A stretch of DNA of 64,000 nt from Streptomyces nigrescens. GTDB lineage: Bacteria; Actinomycetota; Actinomycetes; Streptomycetales; Streptomycetaceae. A program made the position numbers and the translations under genes. The stretch covers positions 2,914,001 to 2,978,000 of the forward strand of contig AP026073.1 in assembly GCA_024349765.1 (NCBI GenBank). Direction: 5' to 3'. Of this stretch, positions 1-8,388 are shown one piece after another. The notes under the pieces are model-generated. The model was not told the DNA's origin and did no database searches. It was given only the letters and a program-made list of their open reading frames with translations. Positions within the stretch are counted from its first letter, which is position 1, and every line of letters starts with the position of its first letter.

Positions 1-1714
1 CGCCCGCCGCCGCGCCGCTGCCGGTCGCGCCGGCCCCGGTACGGTCCACGACGCGGGCGGCGGTGCGCCCGACGGACTCCGCGACCGCCGCGCACAGCGC
101 CGCCATGCTGCGCCGCACCTCTCTCCCCGCGCCCCGCGGCCAGGCCACCAGACCACAGACCAGCCCGATGGCGCTGCCCGCCAGCACGTCGGTCAGCCGG
201 ACCGGTGCGAGGTGCCAGGTGACCCGGGAGACCTGCGCGAACAGCGTGGCGACGACCAGGGTGAAGCCGCCCTGCGCCCAGGCGAGCCCGCGCAGCGGCC
301 CCAGGGTGAACGCCAGCAGCATCACCGCCGGCAGCAGGACCGCGTACACCGCCGCCCGGTCGTCCACCAGGGCCAGCAGCCCGCCGGCCAGCACGGCGCC
401 GGCCAGCGTGCCCAGCAGCGCCTGCCGGATCGCGGAGCGGGTCTCCAGGCTCGTCGTCCGGGTGAGCGTCAGGGTCGCCAGCAGCACCCAGAAGCCGTGC
501 TGGAGGTCGAGCACCCCGGCGACCGCCCGGGCCGCGGCCAGCCCGAGCGCGAACCGGCAGGCGTTCTGGAAGATCACCGAGCGCGGGGTGAGGTGGCTGG
601 TCAGCCGGAGCCACCACAGCTGGGGGGCGCGCGCCCGGGCGTAGCCGAAGGCGTGCCCGGCGGTGTCCCGGTCGACGCTGCGGTCGCCGAACAGCAGCCG
701 GGTGGCCAGCACCAGCACGACGGTGGCGTCGGCGGCCTGCACCACCAGCGACCGGCGGCGCAGATAGACCAGCCGCTCGTCGGCGTCCAGCCGCTCCAGC
801 GTGTCCAGCGCCTGGTGGGTGCGTACGGGCCCCAGCTCGCGCTCCAGTTCCGCGGTCTGCGGCCCCTGCCCGGGCCGCAGTCGGCGGCCGTCGCGGAGCG
901 CCCGCGCGGATCCGCGGGCGGCCTCGCCGATGCCGGTCAGCAGGGCGACCGTCTCGGGCCGGTAGGCGCGGTGCGCGTCCTCGGCGGTGTGCAGGGCGTC
1001 GAGCCGGGCCAGCAGGGTGCGGGCCGCCTCGGCGGCGTGGCCCATGGCCTTGTGGGCGACGGTGGGGGAGGCCGGCACGTCGGCCGGCGGGACGCGGGCC
1101 GGCCGCAGCGCGTCGGCGCTCGCCTGGGCCCGGGCGAGCAGCGGCCCGGGAGCCGGCGCGCCGTGCAGCTCCGCGAGGTCCGCGGCCGCGTCGGCGGCCC
1201 CGGCCAGCAGTCGGCGGAACGGCGGGGTGTCCGGTTCGGGCAGCAGGAACCGCTGGGCGGCCGCGAGCAGGGCCGCGCCCAGCAGGAAACCGGCCAGCCG
1301 CTGGCCCAGCATCTCGGGAGCGTACGGCGGGAAGCACGGCAGGATGTAGAGCAGCTGCATCCCGGGGGCCGCGCCGGCGATCCGCGGCCCGGTGGTCGCC
1401 GCGTACGCGATCACGAAGCCGACGACGAGCATGCCGAGGACCGCGGCCCAGGTCCGTACGGCCAGCAGCGTGCCCAGGGTGAGCAGCAGCAGACCGGCCG
1501 GGACCGCGGTGAGCACGGTCGCGGCGCGCTGCCGCCCGGACCCGGGGATGCGGGCGAGCGCGCCCAGCGACACCGCGGTGAAGGCCGCGTACACCGCCAT
1601 CACGGTCAGGCCGAGCCCGTAGCGGCCGAGGTAGAAGCCGACGCAGGACGCGGTGGTCACACGGACCGCGTTGCCGACCACCGAGCGGTGCCCGCGCAGG
1701 CCCTGGATGCTCAC
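1..1714 (-). CDS. FUSC-family membrane protein (3' end outside window)
   Basis: Integral membrane protein of the FUSC / aromatic-acid-exporter type, cut by the left edge: 571 codons are visible and the stop lies outside. Two hydrophobic halves can be read. The N-terminal half has several helices within the first 150 residues. The second half carries the FUSC-like segments HGFWVLLATLTLTRT (near residue 400) and GLAWAQGGFTLVVATLFAQ (near residue 475), separated from the first by a soluble, Arg/Ala-rich stretch. Family members are thought to export aromatic acids or similar organic anions; the substrate here is unknown. The GTG at 1714 follows a GGAGAG run that is closer than ideal, and the frame stays open upstream, so the start is uncertain. 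It diverges from the PadR gene at 1837, which may control it. Confidence 0.75.
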   Translation of the reverse strand, partial: MSIQGLRGHRSVVGNAVRVTTASCVGFYLGRYGLGLTVMAVYAAFTAVSLGALARIPGSGRQRAATVLTAVPAGLLLLTLGTLLAVRTWAAVLGMLVVGFVIAYAATTGPRIAGAAPGMQLLYILPCFPPYAPEMLGQRLAGFLLGAALLAAAQRFLLPEPDTPPFRRLLAGAADAAADLAELHGAPAPGPLLARAQASADALRPARVPPADVPASPTVAHKAMGHAAEAARTLLARLDALHTAEDAHRAYRPETVALLTGIGEAARGSARALRDGRRLRPGQGPQTAELERELGPVRTHQALDTLERLDADERLVYLRRRSLVVQAADATVVLVLATRLLFGDRSVDRDTAGHAFGYARARAPQLWWLRLTSHLTPRSVIFQNACRFALGLAAARAVAGVLDLQHGFWVLLATLTLTRTTSLETRSAIRQALLGTLAGAVLAGGLLALVDDRAAVYAVLLPAVMLLAFTLGPLRGLAWAQGGFTLVVATLFAQVSRVTWHLAPVRLTDVLAGSAIGLVCGLVAWPRGAGREVRRSMAALCAAVAESVGRTAARVVDRTGAGATGSGAAAG

Positions 1715-1733
1715 CTCTCCACTATTGGCCGAC

Positions 1734-1764
1734 CGGCCGCGGTCCGCACCGCGCGCCGCGGCCG
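1734..1764. promoter_or_regulatory. GC-rich inverted repeat in the FUSC/PadR divergent region
   Basis: CGGCCGCGG (1734-1742) and CCGCGGCCG (1756-1764) form perfect 9-bp arms around a 13-nt spacer, midway between the divergent FUSC and PadR starts. The position suits a PadR operator, but the all-GC sequence makes chance occurrence plausible. Confidence 0.3.
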
Positions 1765-1823
1765 GGGGCTTGGGAGCAAGGGAGTTGGCGCCTTCCGGAC
1801 CCGGTCGTGGCGGCGCCGGACCG

Positions 1824-1829
1824 TAGACT
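1824..1829 (+). promoter_or_regulatory. -10 element (TAGACT) of a leaderless padR-type transcript
   Basis: TAGACT ends 7 nt before the GTG at 1837, and there is no Shine-Dalgarno sequence there. This is the spacing of leaderless actinobacterial promoters and favours GTG 1837 over the in-frame GTG at 1807, which lies upstream of the -10. No convincing -35 is seen. Confidence 0.5.
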
Positions 1830-1836
1830 GCGGAAC

Positions 1837-2442
1837 GTGACGGACAAGAAGCCGGACGGGGCGGACGCCGGCGACGTGGCGCGGCCGGACCTGCCGGCCA
1901 CCGGCTGGGCGGTGCTCGGACTGCTCTCCTTCGGCGAGGAGCTGTCCGGCTACGACCTGAAGAAGTGGTCGGACCGGTCGCTGCGCTTCTTCTACTGGAG
2001 TCCGTCCTTCAGCCAGATCTACGGCGAGCTCAAGCGCCTGGAGAAGGCCGGTTACGTCAGTTCGCGGACGGTCGCCCAGGAGACCGGCCACCGCGACAAG
2101 CGGGTCTACGTGATCACCGACGAGGGGATGGCGGCGGTCCGCCGGTGGGCCCGCGAGGCGCCGGTGGAACCCCCGGTCCTCAAGCACGGGGTGATGCTCC
2201 GGCTGTGGCTCGGCCATCTGCTGGAGGACGACCGGATGCGGGAAGTCCTGGGCCGGCACCGGGAGTTCGCCGAGACGATGCGGCAGCGCGCCGAGGCCGA
2301 CGCGGCGGCCGCCCGCGACGAGGCGGCCCGGTCCGGCCCGGCGCTGGTGCTGAAGTGGTCCGAGCGGTTCTACGCCGCCGAGCGCGACCTCGCCGACGCC
2401 ATGCTGGCCGACCTGGCGGAACGGGACCGCGGCCGCCCGTAG
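1837..2442 (+). CDS. PadR-family transcriptional regulator
   Basis: A 201-residue DNA-binding protein. Residues about 18-95 form the PadR winged helix: AVLGLLSFGEELSGYDLKKW, then FFYWSPSFSQIYGELKRLEK for the recognition helix, and the wing with DKRVYVITDEGMAAVRRW. The rest is the alpha-helical C-terminal domain of the Vir_act_alpha_C type (LKHGVMLRLWLGHLLEDDRM onwards), used for dimerisation. PadR proteins usually repress an adjacent or divergent gene and are relieved by small, often phenolic ligands. The divergent FUSC gene is the obvious candidate target. The GTG at 1837 is chosen because a TAGACT -10 box sits 7 nt upstream, implying a leaderless mRNA; the GTG at 1807 would lie upstream of that promoter. 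Confidence 0.88.
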   Translation: MTDKKPDGADAGDVARPDLPATGWAVLGLLSFGEELSGYDLKKWSDRSLRFFYWSPSFSQIYGELKRLEKAGYVSSRTVAQETGHRDKRVYVITDEGMAAVRRWAREAPVEPPVLKHGVMLRLWLGHLLEDDRMREVLGRHREFAETMRQRAEADAAAARDEAARSGPALVLKWSERFYAAERDLADAMLADLAERDRGRP

Positions 2443-2519
2443 GCGCGGATCGGCGAACGGCCCCGAGCGGCCGGCGTGCTAGGGTGCCAGGGTTGCAGTT
2501 CGGTACCCATGATCATGAT

Positions 2520-2551
2520 GTGCGCCTGACGGGAATGGTCCGCAGGCGCAC
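2520..2551 (+). promoter_or_regulatory. Perfect 9-bp stem-loop in the 5' leader of the RNA helicase gene
   Basis: GTGCGCCTG (2520-2528) pairs with CAGGCGCAC (2543-2551) around a 14-nt loop, followed by TTGCTGTTTT. It lies about 90 nt upstream of the helicase start. A TAGGGT at 2480-2485 could be the -10 box. It may be a leader hairpin that controls helicase expression (for example cold-responsive or autoregulatory), or a terminator for the PadR transcript. Confidence 0.5.
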
Positions 2552-2641
2552 TTGCTGTTTTCCGGCCGGTTCACGCCTTTCCGGATGGGGGCTCGTCGGG
2601 CCCCGGCCCCGTACTGTCCCAGGCCCTGGAAAGGAACCCCA

Positions 2642-4135
2642 TTGGCTCGCTCCGCACGCCCGCAGCGCACCGGTACACCCCGGCCCGCCGGATCCGGAAA
2701 CCCCCGGCGCAGGAACTCCCCCGGCCAGGCCGCCGGCACGTCCGCGGGGAAGGCGGCGGGCCGGAAGGCCCCGGCCCGCAAGGCCGCCCCGCCGCAGGAA
2801 TTCACCGTGCCGGAGCCGGTGGTCCCCGCGCTGCCCGCCGTCGCGTCCTTCGCGGAGCTCGACCTGCCGGCGGCCCTGCAGAAGACGCTCACCGCACAGG
2901 GCGTGACCGAGCCGTTCCCCATCCAGGCCGCGACCCTGCCCAACTCGCTCGCCGGACGCGACGTCCTCGGCCGCGGCCGCACCGGCTCCGGCAAGACGCT
3001 CGCCTTCGGGCTGGCGCTGCTGGCCCGCACCGCCGGGCTGCGGGCCACCCCGCGCGCACCGCTCGCCCTGGTCCTGGTGCCCACCCGCGAACTCGCCCAG
3101 CAGGTCACCGACGCGCTGCAGCCGTACGCCACCGCCGTACAGCTGCGCATCGCCACCGTGGTGGGCGGCATGTCGATCACCAAGCAGGCCGCCGCGCTGC
3201 GCCGCGGCGCCGAGGTGCTGGTCGCCACTCCCGGGCGTCTGAAGGACCTCATCGAGCGCGGCGACTGCGCGCTCGGACAGGTGCGCCTGACCGTCCTCGA
3301 CGAGGCCGACCAGATGGCCGACATGGGCTTCCTGCCGCAGGTCACGGCGCTCCTCGCGCAGGTCGAGCCGGGCGGGCAGCGGATGCTGTTCTCGGCCACC
3401 CTCGACCGGAACGTGGACCGGCTGGTCCGGCAGTTCCTGACCGACCCGGTGGTGCACTCCGTCGACCCGTCGGCCGGCGCCGTCGCCACGATGGAACACC
3501 ATGTGCTGCACCTCGCGGACGAGACCGACAAGAAGGCCGTCGCGCTGCGGATCGCGGCCCGCGACGGCCGGGTGATCCTCTTCGTGGACACCAAGCGCGC
3601 CGCGGACCGCTTCGCCAAGCGGCTGCTGTCGAACGGGGTGCACGCGGCGGCGCTGCACGGCGGCCGCACCCAGCCGCAGCGCAACCGCACCCTGGACCAG
3701 TTCAAGAACGGCCAGGTCACCGCGCTGGTGGCGACCAACGTCGCGGCCCGCGGCATCCACGTCGACGCGCTCGACCTGGTCGTCAACGTCGATCCGCCGG
3801 CCGACCACAAGGACTATCTGCACCGCGGCGGCCGCACCGCCCGGGCCGGCGAGTCCGGCCGGGTGGTCACGCTGGTGCTGCCGGACCAGAAGCGCGACAT
3901 GACCCGGCTGATGCGGGACGCCGGGATCACTCCGGCGACCACCCGCCTCAAGTCCAGCGACGAGGAACTGGTCCGCATCACGGGCGCGCGCGAGCCGTCC
4001 GGCGTCGCGGTCACCATCGAGGTTCCGGCGCAGCCCACGGCCGCGAAGCCGTCGGCCGCGCGCACCCGGTCCCGCGCGGGCCGCCCGCCGCGCCGGGGCC
4101 GTGGCCGCGGTGGCCGCCGCCCGGTCGCGCAGTAG
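2642..4135 (+). CDS. DEAD-box ATP-dependent RNA helicase
   Basis: A 497-residue RNA helicase that uses ATP to unwind or remodel structured RNA, probably in ribosome assembly or RNA decay. After a basic, disordered N-terminus (about 60 residues) come the Q-motif region (FPIQAATLP), motif I GRTGSGKT (about residue 112), Ia PTRELAQQV, motif II DEAD in VLDEADQMADMGF (about 220), motif III SAT, and the C-terminal RecA domain with VATNVAARGIHVD and motif VI HRGGRTARAG. Motif I has GRTG where AQTG is usual, and motif VI has GG for IG. The tail is Arg/Gly-rich (PPRRGRGRGGRRP) and likely binds RNA. The TTG at 2642 has GGAAAGGA 6 nt upstream; the frame is open further 5' but has no better start. The leader holds a strong hairpin at 2520-2551. 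Confidence 0.93.
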   Translation: MARSARPQRTGTPRPAGSGNPRRRNSPGQAAGTSAGKAAGRKAPARKAAPPQEFTVPEPVVPALPAVASFAELDLPAALQKTLTAQGVTEPFPIQAATLPNSLAGRDVLGRGRTGSGKTLAFGLALLARTAGLRATPRAPLALVLVPTRELAQQVTDALQPYATAVQLRIATVVGGMSITKQAAALRRGAEVLVATPGRLKDLIERGDCALGQVRLTVLDEADQMADMGFLPQVTALLAQVEPGGQRMLFSATLDRNVDRLVRQFLTDPVVHSVDPSAGAVATMEHHVLHLADETDKKAVALRIAARDGRVILFVDTKRAADRFAKRLLSNGVHAAALHGGRTQPQRNRTLDQFKNGQVTALVATNVAARGIHVDALDLVVNVDPPADHKDYLHRGGRTARAGESGRVVTLVLPDQKRDMTRLMRDAGITPATTRLKSSDEELVRITGAREPSGVAVTIEVPAQPTAAKPSAARTRSRAGRPPRRGRGRGGRRPVAQ

Positions 4136-4171
4136 CCGCGGCACGGCATCACCCCGGGGCCACCCCGCAGG

Positions 4172-4210
4172 GCGCGGACGTAGGGGACACCATCTCCCCT
4201 GCGTCCGCGC
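4172..4210. terminator. Bidirectional terminator hairpin between convergent genes
   Basis: GCGCGGACG-T-AGGGGA (4172-4187) pairs with TCCCCT-G-CGTCCGCGC (4195-4210), a 16-bp stem with one T/G position and a 7-nt loop. It sits between the helicase stop (4135) and the glycosylase stop (4226), which are convergent, so it can serve both. Confidence 0.75.
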
Positions 4211-4225
4211 GCAGTTGGGCGGGGG

Positions 4226-5026
4226 TCATGGCCGCCGGGGCGCCGTACGGGGCAGTCCGGCCAGTTCGGCGGCGCGGGTGAGCAGTGCGACGAGCATGTC
4301 GAAGGTGAGCTTGCCGGTGAAGGTGTTGCGCTGGCTGGGGTGGTAGCTCCCCAGGACCTGGAGTGCGGGGCGCCGGCCGGTGGCGGGCAGGGCCAGCTCG
4401 GCGCCGTGGCCGAACGCCGGGCGCGGGCGGGGGACCGGCCAGCCCGCCTCGCCGAGGACGGGCAGCAGCGCCTGCCAGCCGAAGGCCCCGAGCGCCACGA
4501 CCGCCCGCAACCCCGGGGAGAGCAGCTCCAGTTCGGCGGCCAGCCAGGGCCGGCAGGTCGCCCGCTCGGCGGGGGTCGGCTTGTTCTCCGGCGGGGCGCA
4601 GTGCACCGGCGCGGTGACCCGCACCCCGTACAGCTCCAGGCCGTCGTCCCGGTGTGTGGCGGTGGGCCGGGAGGCGAGGCCCACCGCATGGAGCGCGGCG
4701 AACAGGAAGTCCCCCGAGGCGTCCCCGGTGAACATCCGGCCGGTGCGGTTGCCGCCGTGCGCGGCCGGCGCCAGGCCGACGACCGCCAGCGCGGCGTCCG
4801 ACGGGCCGAAGCCGGGGACGGGCCGCCCCCAGTACTCCCAGTCCCGGAACGCCGCACGGGGGTGCGCGGCGACCTGCTCGCGCCAGGCCACCAGCCGGGG
4901 GCAGGCCCGGCAGCGGGCGATCTCGCCGTCCAGTTCGGCGAGTCCACCGCAGCGCGCCGCCTGATGGGCGGGGAAGTCCACCTCGTCGGTGTCCGGCGGC
5001 GGCCCGCCCGGTCCCGTCTCGTCCAC
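4226..5026 (-). CDS. Uracil-DNA glycosylase, family 5 (UdgB type)
   Basis: A 266-residue base-excision-repair enzyme that removes uracil (and in this family also hypoxanthine and other deaminated bases) from DNA. The family-5 signature GLAPAAHGGNRTGRMFTGD is at about residues 84-102; it lacks the polar catalytic Asp/Asn of family 1, as UdgB proteins do. The second active-site motif, SYHPSQRNTFTG, is near residue 230. Four cysteines (C39, C42 in CRACPRLV, C143 and C158) fit the 4Fe-4S ligands of families 4 and 5. The ATG at 5026 lies 22 nt from the divergently unrelated, same-strand PNPOx gene stop. Convergent with the helicase across the hairpin at 4172-4210. Confidence 0.9.
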   Translation of the reverse strand: MDETGPGGPPPDTDEVDFPAHQAARCGGLAELDGEIARCRACPRLVAWREQVAAHPRAAFRDWEYWGRPVPGFGPSDAALAVVGLAPAAHGGNRTGRMFTGDASGDFLFAALHAVGLASRPTATHRDDGLELYGVRVTAPVHCAPPENKPTPAERATCRPWLAAELELLSPGLRAVVALGAFGWQALLPVLGEAGWPVPRPRPAFGHGAELALPATGRRPALQVLGSYHPSQRNTFTGKLTFDMLVALLTRAAELAGLPRTAPRRP

Positions 5027-5047
5027 CCCTCAACGCTAAGGGACTCC

Positions 5048-5755
5048 TCACCCGTGCCGCGTCGCTCCCGCGGCCCGTGCGGTGAGGTGGGCGGGCGGGG
5101 CGATGCCGGCGGGCAGCAGCGGGTCGGCCTGCGGCGGGCCCCAGGTGGTGTGCAGCGGCAGCACCCCCGCCCACAGGCCGAGCGCGGCGTCGGGCCCGTC
5201 GCCGTCGTCCGGCGGCCCGGTACGGACCTTCACCGACGCCTCGTCGAGGGAGAGCGCCAGCAGCGTGGTCGCGGCGAGCTCCTTGCGGTTCGGGCGGCGG
5301 GCGTAGTCCCACTGGCCCGGCGCGGCCTGCTCGGTCAGGCAGCGCAGCCCGGCGAGCTTCTCCTCGGGGTCGGTGACCGGGCGCGGGGTGCCGAACACCA
5401 TCGCGCTGCGGTAGTTGACGCCGTGCTCGAAGACGGAACGGGCCAGCACCAGGCCGTCGACATGGGTGACGGTGACGCAGACGTCGGTCCCGGGGGAGGC
5501 GATCAGGCTGCGGCTGGCGACCGAGCCGTGGACGTAGAGCGTGCTGCCGTCCGCGCCGTAGACCGTGGGGACGACCAGCGGGGTGCCGTCCACCATGACG
5601 CCGAGATGGCACAGGAAGCCCTCGGCCAGGACGGCGTCGAGCGCCGCGCGGTCGGTCGGGCCCTGCTCGCGCAGCCGGCGGTGGCGGGTGCGGTCGGTCT
5701 GCGACAGGCTGCGGCCGGGCCGGGCTGTCATGGGGGCCTTGTGTCCTGATTCCAT
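5048..5755 (-). CDS. Pyridoxamine 5'-phosphate oxidase-like FMN-binding protein
   Basis: A 235-residue split-barrel flavoprotein of the PNPOx-like/FMN-binding superfamily. Residues about 37-190 carry the barrel: AEGFLCHLGVMVDGTPLVVP, YVHGSVASRSLI, VCVTVTHVDGLVLARS, and the FEHGVNYRSAMVFG segment typical of Pyridox_ox_2 proteins. Members bind FMN or a deazaflavin/heme cofactor; the substrate is unknown and true PNPOx activity is unlikely. Two starts compete: ATG 5755, which sits 7 nt below a good promoter and would be leaderless, and ATG 5731, preceded by AAGG at normal distance. I chose 5755 because of the promoter geometry. It borders the biosynthetic cluster, but it is not clearly part of it. 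Confidence 0.85.
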   Translation of the reverse strand: MESGHKAPMTARPGRSLSQTDRTRHRRLREQGPTDRAALDAVLAEGFLCHLGVMVDGTPLVVPTVYGADGSTLYVHGSVASRSLIASPGTDVCVTVTHVDGLVLARSVFEHGVNYRSAMVFGTPRPVTDPEEKLAGLRCLTEQAAPGQWDYARRPNRKELAATTLLALSLDEASVKVRTGPPDDGDGPDAALGLWAGVLPLHTTWGPPQADPLLPAGIAPPAHLTARAAGATRHG

Positions 5756-5762
5756 GGTCGAC

Positions 5763-5792
5763 TGTCTACATGGCGGCGGAATTCGTTGTCCA
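5763..5792 (-). promoter_or_regulatory. Sigma-70-like promoter of the PNPOx-like gene
   Basis: On the minus strand TGGACA (5792-5787), an 18-bp spacer, and TAGACA (5768-5763) form a good housekeeping-type promoter. Transcription would begin at or next to the ATG at 5755, giving a leaderless or nearly leaderless mRNA. Confidence 0.55.
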
Positions 5793-5833
5793 GGTCTTTT
5801 GTCGCGACGGATTCAGTAGATCGTCGAGGTGGG

Positions 5834-7075
5834 TCACCAGCGGGTCGTCAGCTCCACCGTGACGGACTCCAGGGCCGCGGCCGCCGCCTTGTTGACCTCG
5901 GTCGTGGTGCCGGCCCGGAGCATGATCCGGCCGATCCGGCTGAGGTTGTCGTGCGGACCGCCGACGTCGTCGCCGGGCAGCTTCGACAGGCCGGTGGCGA
6001 CGATGTGCTCGCCGCGGGGGAGGGCACTGACCCAGCGCAGCGTGCCGGCTTCCGGAGCGGTGAGGAAACGGATCGCGGCGGCCGCCGCCCGGCGCGGTGT
6101 CACGTCGGGGCGTTCGCCCAGCGCGGCCTGGAGGCAGGCGCGGGCCATGTCGATGCCGAGCGCCTCCTTGACCAGCCTCATGATGTGGTCGCCCGGGGGC
6201 CGGGCACCGACCTCGAGGACGTACGGGCGGCCCCGGGGGTCGACCTTCACCTCGGTGTGCGCGACACCGTGGCGCAGGCCCAGGGCCGTGCACGCCGCGG
6301 TGGCCGCCGCGAGCACGGCCGCCCGTATGTCGCGGGGGAGTTCGGCCGGCACCGTGTGGCCCAGTTCGGCGCGGTGGGCCCCGTCGGTGGTGAACTTCTC
6401 GGTGACCGCGAGGTGGTGGAGCTCGCCGCCGGCCAGGACCGTCTCGACGCTGAACTCCTCGCCGGGCACGTACTCCTGCGCCAGCAGCGTGCGGTCCAGG
6501 GCGATGCCGTGCGAGGGCTTGTGCGTCTCGGAGCGGGCCAGGCGGGCGGCGGCGGGGAGTTCGGCGGCCGAGCGGACGACGGACACCCCGATCGAGGCGG
6601 CGTTCTCGGCCGGTTTGACGACGAGCGGGAAGTCCAGCCCGGCGTCCGCGATCCGGCGGGCCAGGGCGGCGGCGTCCGGCGCCGCGACCGTGCGCGGGGC
6701 CGGTACGCCGCGGGCCGCGAACGCCTCGGCCATCATCCGCTTGTTGCGGCCGGCGTCGGCGAGTTCGGGCCGGTGGCCGGGCAGCCCCAGGTCCGCGGCG
6801 AGCCGGGTGGCGAGCGGGGTGAGGAACTCCCAGCAGGGAACGACGGCGGCCACGTCGTGGGCGCGGCAGAACGCGGCCAGTTCGGCGCGGGCGGCCGCGG
6901 GGTCGGCGAAGTCGGTGAAGACCGGCGCGGTGATCCGCGCCTTCAGATCGGGGCGGTAGCGCGCGTACACGTCCTCATGGGTGGCGGCGTAGGCCGCGAG
7001 GCCCAGCCCGGCGGCCGCGGTCAGCAGGTCCTCGCCCGCGGCGACGTCGGGCTCGATCAGCAGGACTTTCTTCAC
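5834..7075 (-). CDS. ATP-grasp ligase (biosynthetic cluster, left arm)
   Basis: A 413-residue ATP-grasp enzyme of the carboxylate-amine/thiol ligase type, such as L-amino-acid ligases and BtrJ-like carrier loaders. Such enzymes activate a carboxylate as acyl phosphate and pass it to an amine or thiol. Visible parts are an N-terminal Rossmann-like domain (KKVLLIEPD), the ATP-grasp lysine region DFPLVVKPAENAASIGVSVV (about 160-180), the hinge AQEYVPGEEFSVE, and the Mg/ATP-binding end THTEVKVD..YVLEVGARPPGDH (about 290-315), followed by a C-terminal LAL-like lid. The GTG at 7075 has GGAAGGAACC upstream. It is the last gene of the minus-strand arm (adenylation enzyme, MFS, ATP-grasp) that diverges from the main cluster at 10.0 kb. 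It could make a peptide bond or load a carrier protein. Confidence 0.88.
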   Translation of the reverse strand: MKKVLLIEPDVAAGEDLLTAAAGLGLAAYAATHEDVYARYRPDLKARITAPVFTDFADPAAARAELAAFCRAHDVAAVVPCWEFLTPLATRLAADLGLPGHRPELADAGRNKRMMAEAFAARGVPAPRTVAAPDAAALARRIADAGLDFPLVVKPAENAASIGVSVVRSAAELPAAARLARSETHKPSHGIALDRTLLAQEYVPGEEFSVETVLAGGELHHLAVTEKFTTDGAHRAELGHTVPAELPRDIRAAVLAAATAACTALGLRHGVAHTEVKVDPRGRPYVLEVGARPPGDHIMRLVKEALGIDMARACLQAALGERPDVTPRRAAAAAIRFLTAPEAGTLRWVSALPRGEHIVATGLSKLPGDDVGGPHDNLSRIGRIMLRAGTTTEVNKAAAAALESVTVELTTRW

Positions 7076-7090
7076 GGTGCGGTTCCTTCC

Positions 7091-7111
7091 GGTGCGCGGT
7101 GCGCGGTGCGC
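7091..7111. repeat. Three tandem copies of a heptamer (GGTGCGC)
   Basis: Three exact GGTGCGC units plus a partial fourth lie in the 54-bp gap between the MFS stop (7130) and the ATP-grasp start (7075), just upstream of the ATP-grasp ribosome binding site. Probably a small slippage product. Confidence 0.7.
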
Positions 7112-7129
7112 GGTGCGGCGGTTCGCCGG

Positions 7130-8365
7130 TCAGCCGGTGGCGCGGCGGCGCAGCGCCGGTGCCAGGGCCAGCTGGCCGGCCGCGGCGAGCAGGCACAGCG
7201 CGGCGCAGGTCAGCCAGAGGACGGGGGAGCCGAGGGTGAGCAGACGGGTGCCGGCGACGGGGGCGATCAGGAAGCCGGTGCCCCAGGCCATCCCGATCAG
7301 GCCGTTGTAGCGGCCGCGCAGCGGGGCCGGCGCCAGGTCGGCGACGACCGCCGCGGTGACTGCGAAGACCAGGATCTCGCCGACCGTGGAGACCGTGACC
7401 GCCAGCGCGTACCCGACGGTGGCAAAGGCGGTGGCGGCCACCGCGTTGCCACCGGCCGCCAGGGCGAACCCGGTGGCCAGCACCCGGCTCTTGTCGTGGT
7501 CGGCCAGCCGGTGGCCGATCAGCGGCTGCAGGGCGATCACGACGATGCCGTTGACGCCCATCACCAGGCCGTACGCGCCGCTGGACAGGCCGGTGCCGCG
7601 CATCGCCAGCGGCAGGGTGGCGAACGCCTGCTGGAAGACGACCGCGTAGACCACGATGATCCCGGCGAAGGCGAGCATGGGGCGGTCGGCGAGGACGGTG
7701 CGGTAGCTGCCGGCGGTGCGGTCCCGGACGGCCGGGCGGGTCTCCGGGACGGCCAGCCACACCAGCACCCCGAAGAACGTACAGGCGCCCGCGTCGATCC
7801 AGAAGATCAACTGGTAGCCGTGCGAGGCGAGCCGGCCGCCGAGCACCATGGCGACCGAGAAGCCGAGGTTGATCGCCCAGAGCAGCAGCCCGAAGGCGCG
7901 GGTGCGGTCGGCGGCGGGCACCGCGTCGGCGACCAGGGCCTGGGCGGCGGGGCGGAAGAGGTCGATGGTGACGCCGAGCGTGAAGCAGGCGAGGATCAGC
8001 ACGGTCAGGCCGTGGGCGTGGCCGAGGACGAGCAGGGTCGCGCCGTTCGCCAGCATCCCGCCGGTCAGCGCCACCCGGCGGTCGAACCGGTCGGCGAGGA
8101 AGCCGCCCAGCGGCTGGGAGACGACCGAGCCGACGCCGACGACGGCGAGGACCAGGCCGGTGTCGGCCAGCGAGACGCCGCGGGCACCGGTCAGATAGAG
8201 GGCGAGGAAGGGATTGACCATCGAGCCCAGGCGGTTGACCAGCGAACCGCCCCACAGCACCCAGAACGCGCGGGGCAGTCCGCCCGCCCGCACCCGGACG
8301 TAACGGCGCAGCCGGCCGGGTGCGGGCGCACCGGGCGGCGGTGCGGGGGCGTCGGTGCTGCGCAC
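7130..8365 (-). CDS. MFS transporter, probable product exporter
   Basis: A 411-residue major facilitator protein with about 12 hydrophobic segments. The loop 2-3 signature is present as GGFLADRFDRRVALTGGMLA (about residue 75-95), and the second-half counterpart as LIGHRLADHDKSR. In a biosynthetic cluster such a pump usually exports the product and gives self-resistance. I chose the GTG at 8365, which has GGAGAG 6 nt upstream; an alternative GTG at 8392 overlaps the stop of the upstream adenylation gene (GTGA) and would add nine residues. The gene lies between the adenylation enzyme and the ATP-grasp ligase, all on the minus strand, so probably one operon. Confidence 0.88.
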   Translation of the reverse strand: MRSTDAPAPPPGAPAPGRLRRYVRVRAGGLPRAFWVLWGGSLVNRLGSMVNPFLALYLTGARGVSLADTGLVLAVVGVGSVVSQPLGGFLADRFDRRVALTGGMLANGATLLVLGHAHGLTVLILACFTLGVTIDLFRPAAQALVADAVPAADRTRAFGLLLWAINLGFSVAMVLGGRLASHGYQLIFWIDAGACTFFGVLVWLAVPETRPAVRDRTAGSYRTVLADRPMLAFAGIIVVYAVVFQQAFATLPLAMRGTGLSSGAYGLVMGVNGIVVIALQPLIGHRLADHDKSRVLATGFALAAGGNAVAATAFATVGYALAVTVSTVGEILVFAVTAAVVADLAPAPLRGRYNGLIGMAWGTGFLIAPVAGTRLLTLGSPVLWLTCAALCLLAAAGQLALAPALRRRATG

Positions 8366-8388
8366 GGCTCTCTCCTGCGGGTGGTCGG

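Noticed and set aside
1711-2259. Minus-strand open frame over the PadR gene
   Set aside because: It is the antisense shadow of the PadR gene; the PadR frame has clear domain motifs and a promoter.
7091-7111. Operator made of GGTGCGC heptamers
   Set aside because: It sits immediately before a ribosome binding site and within a transcribed gap. Simple slippage is a better explanation.
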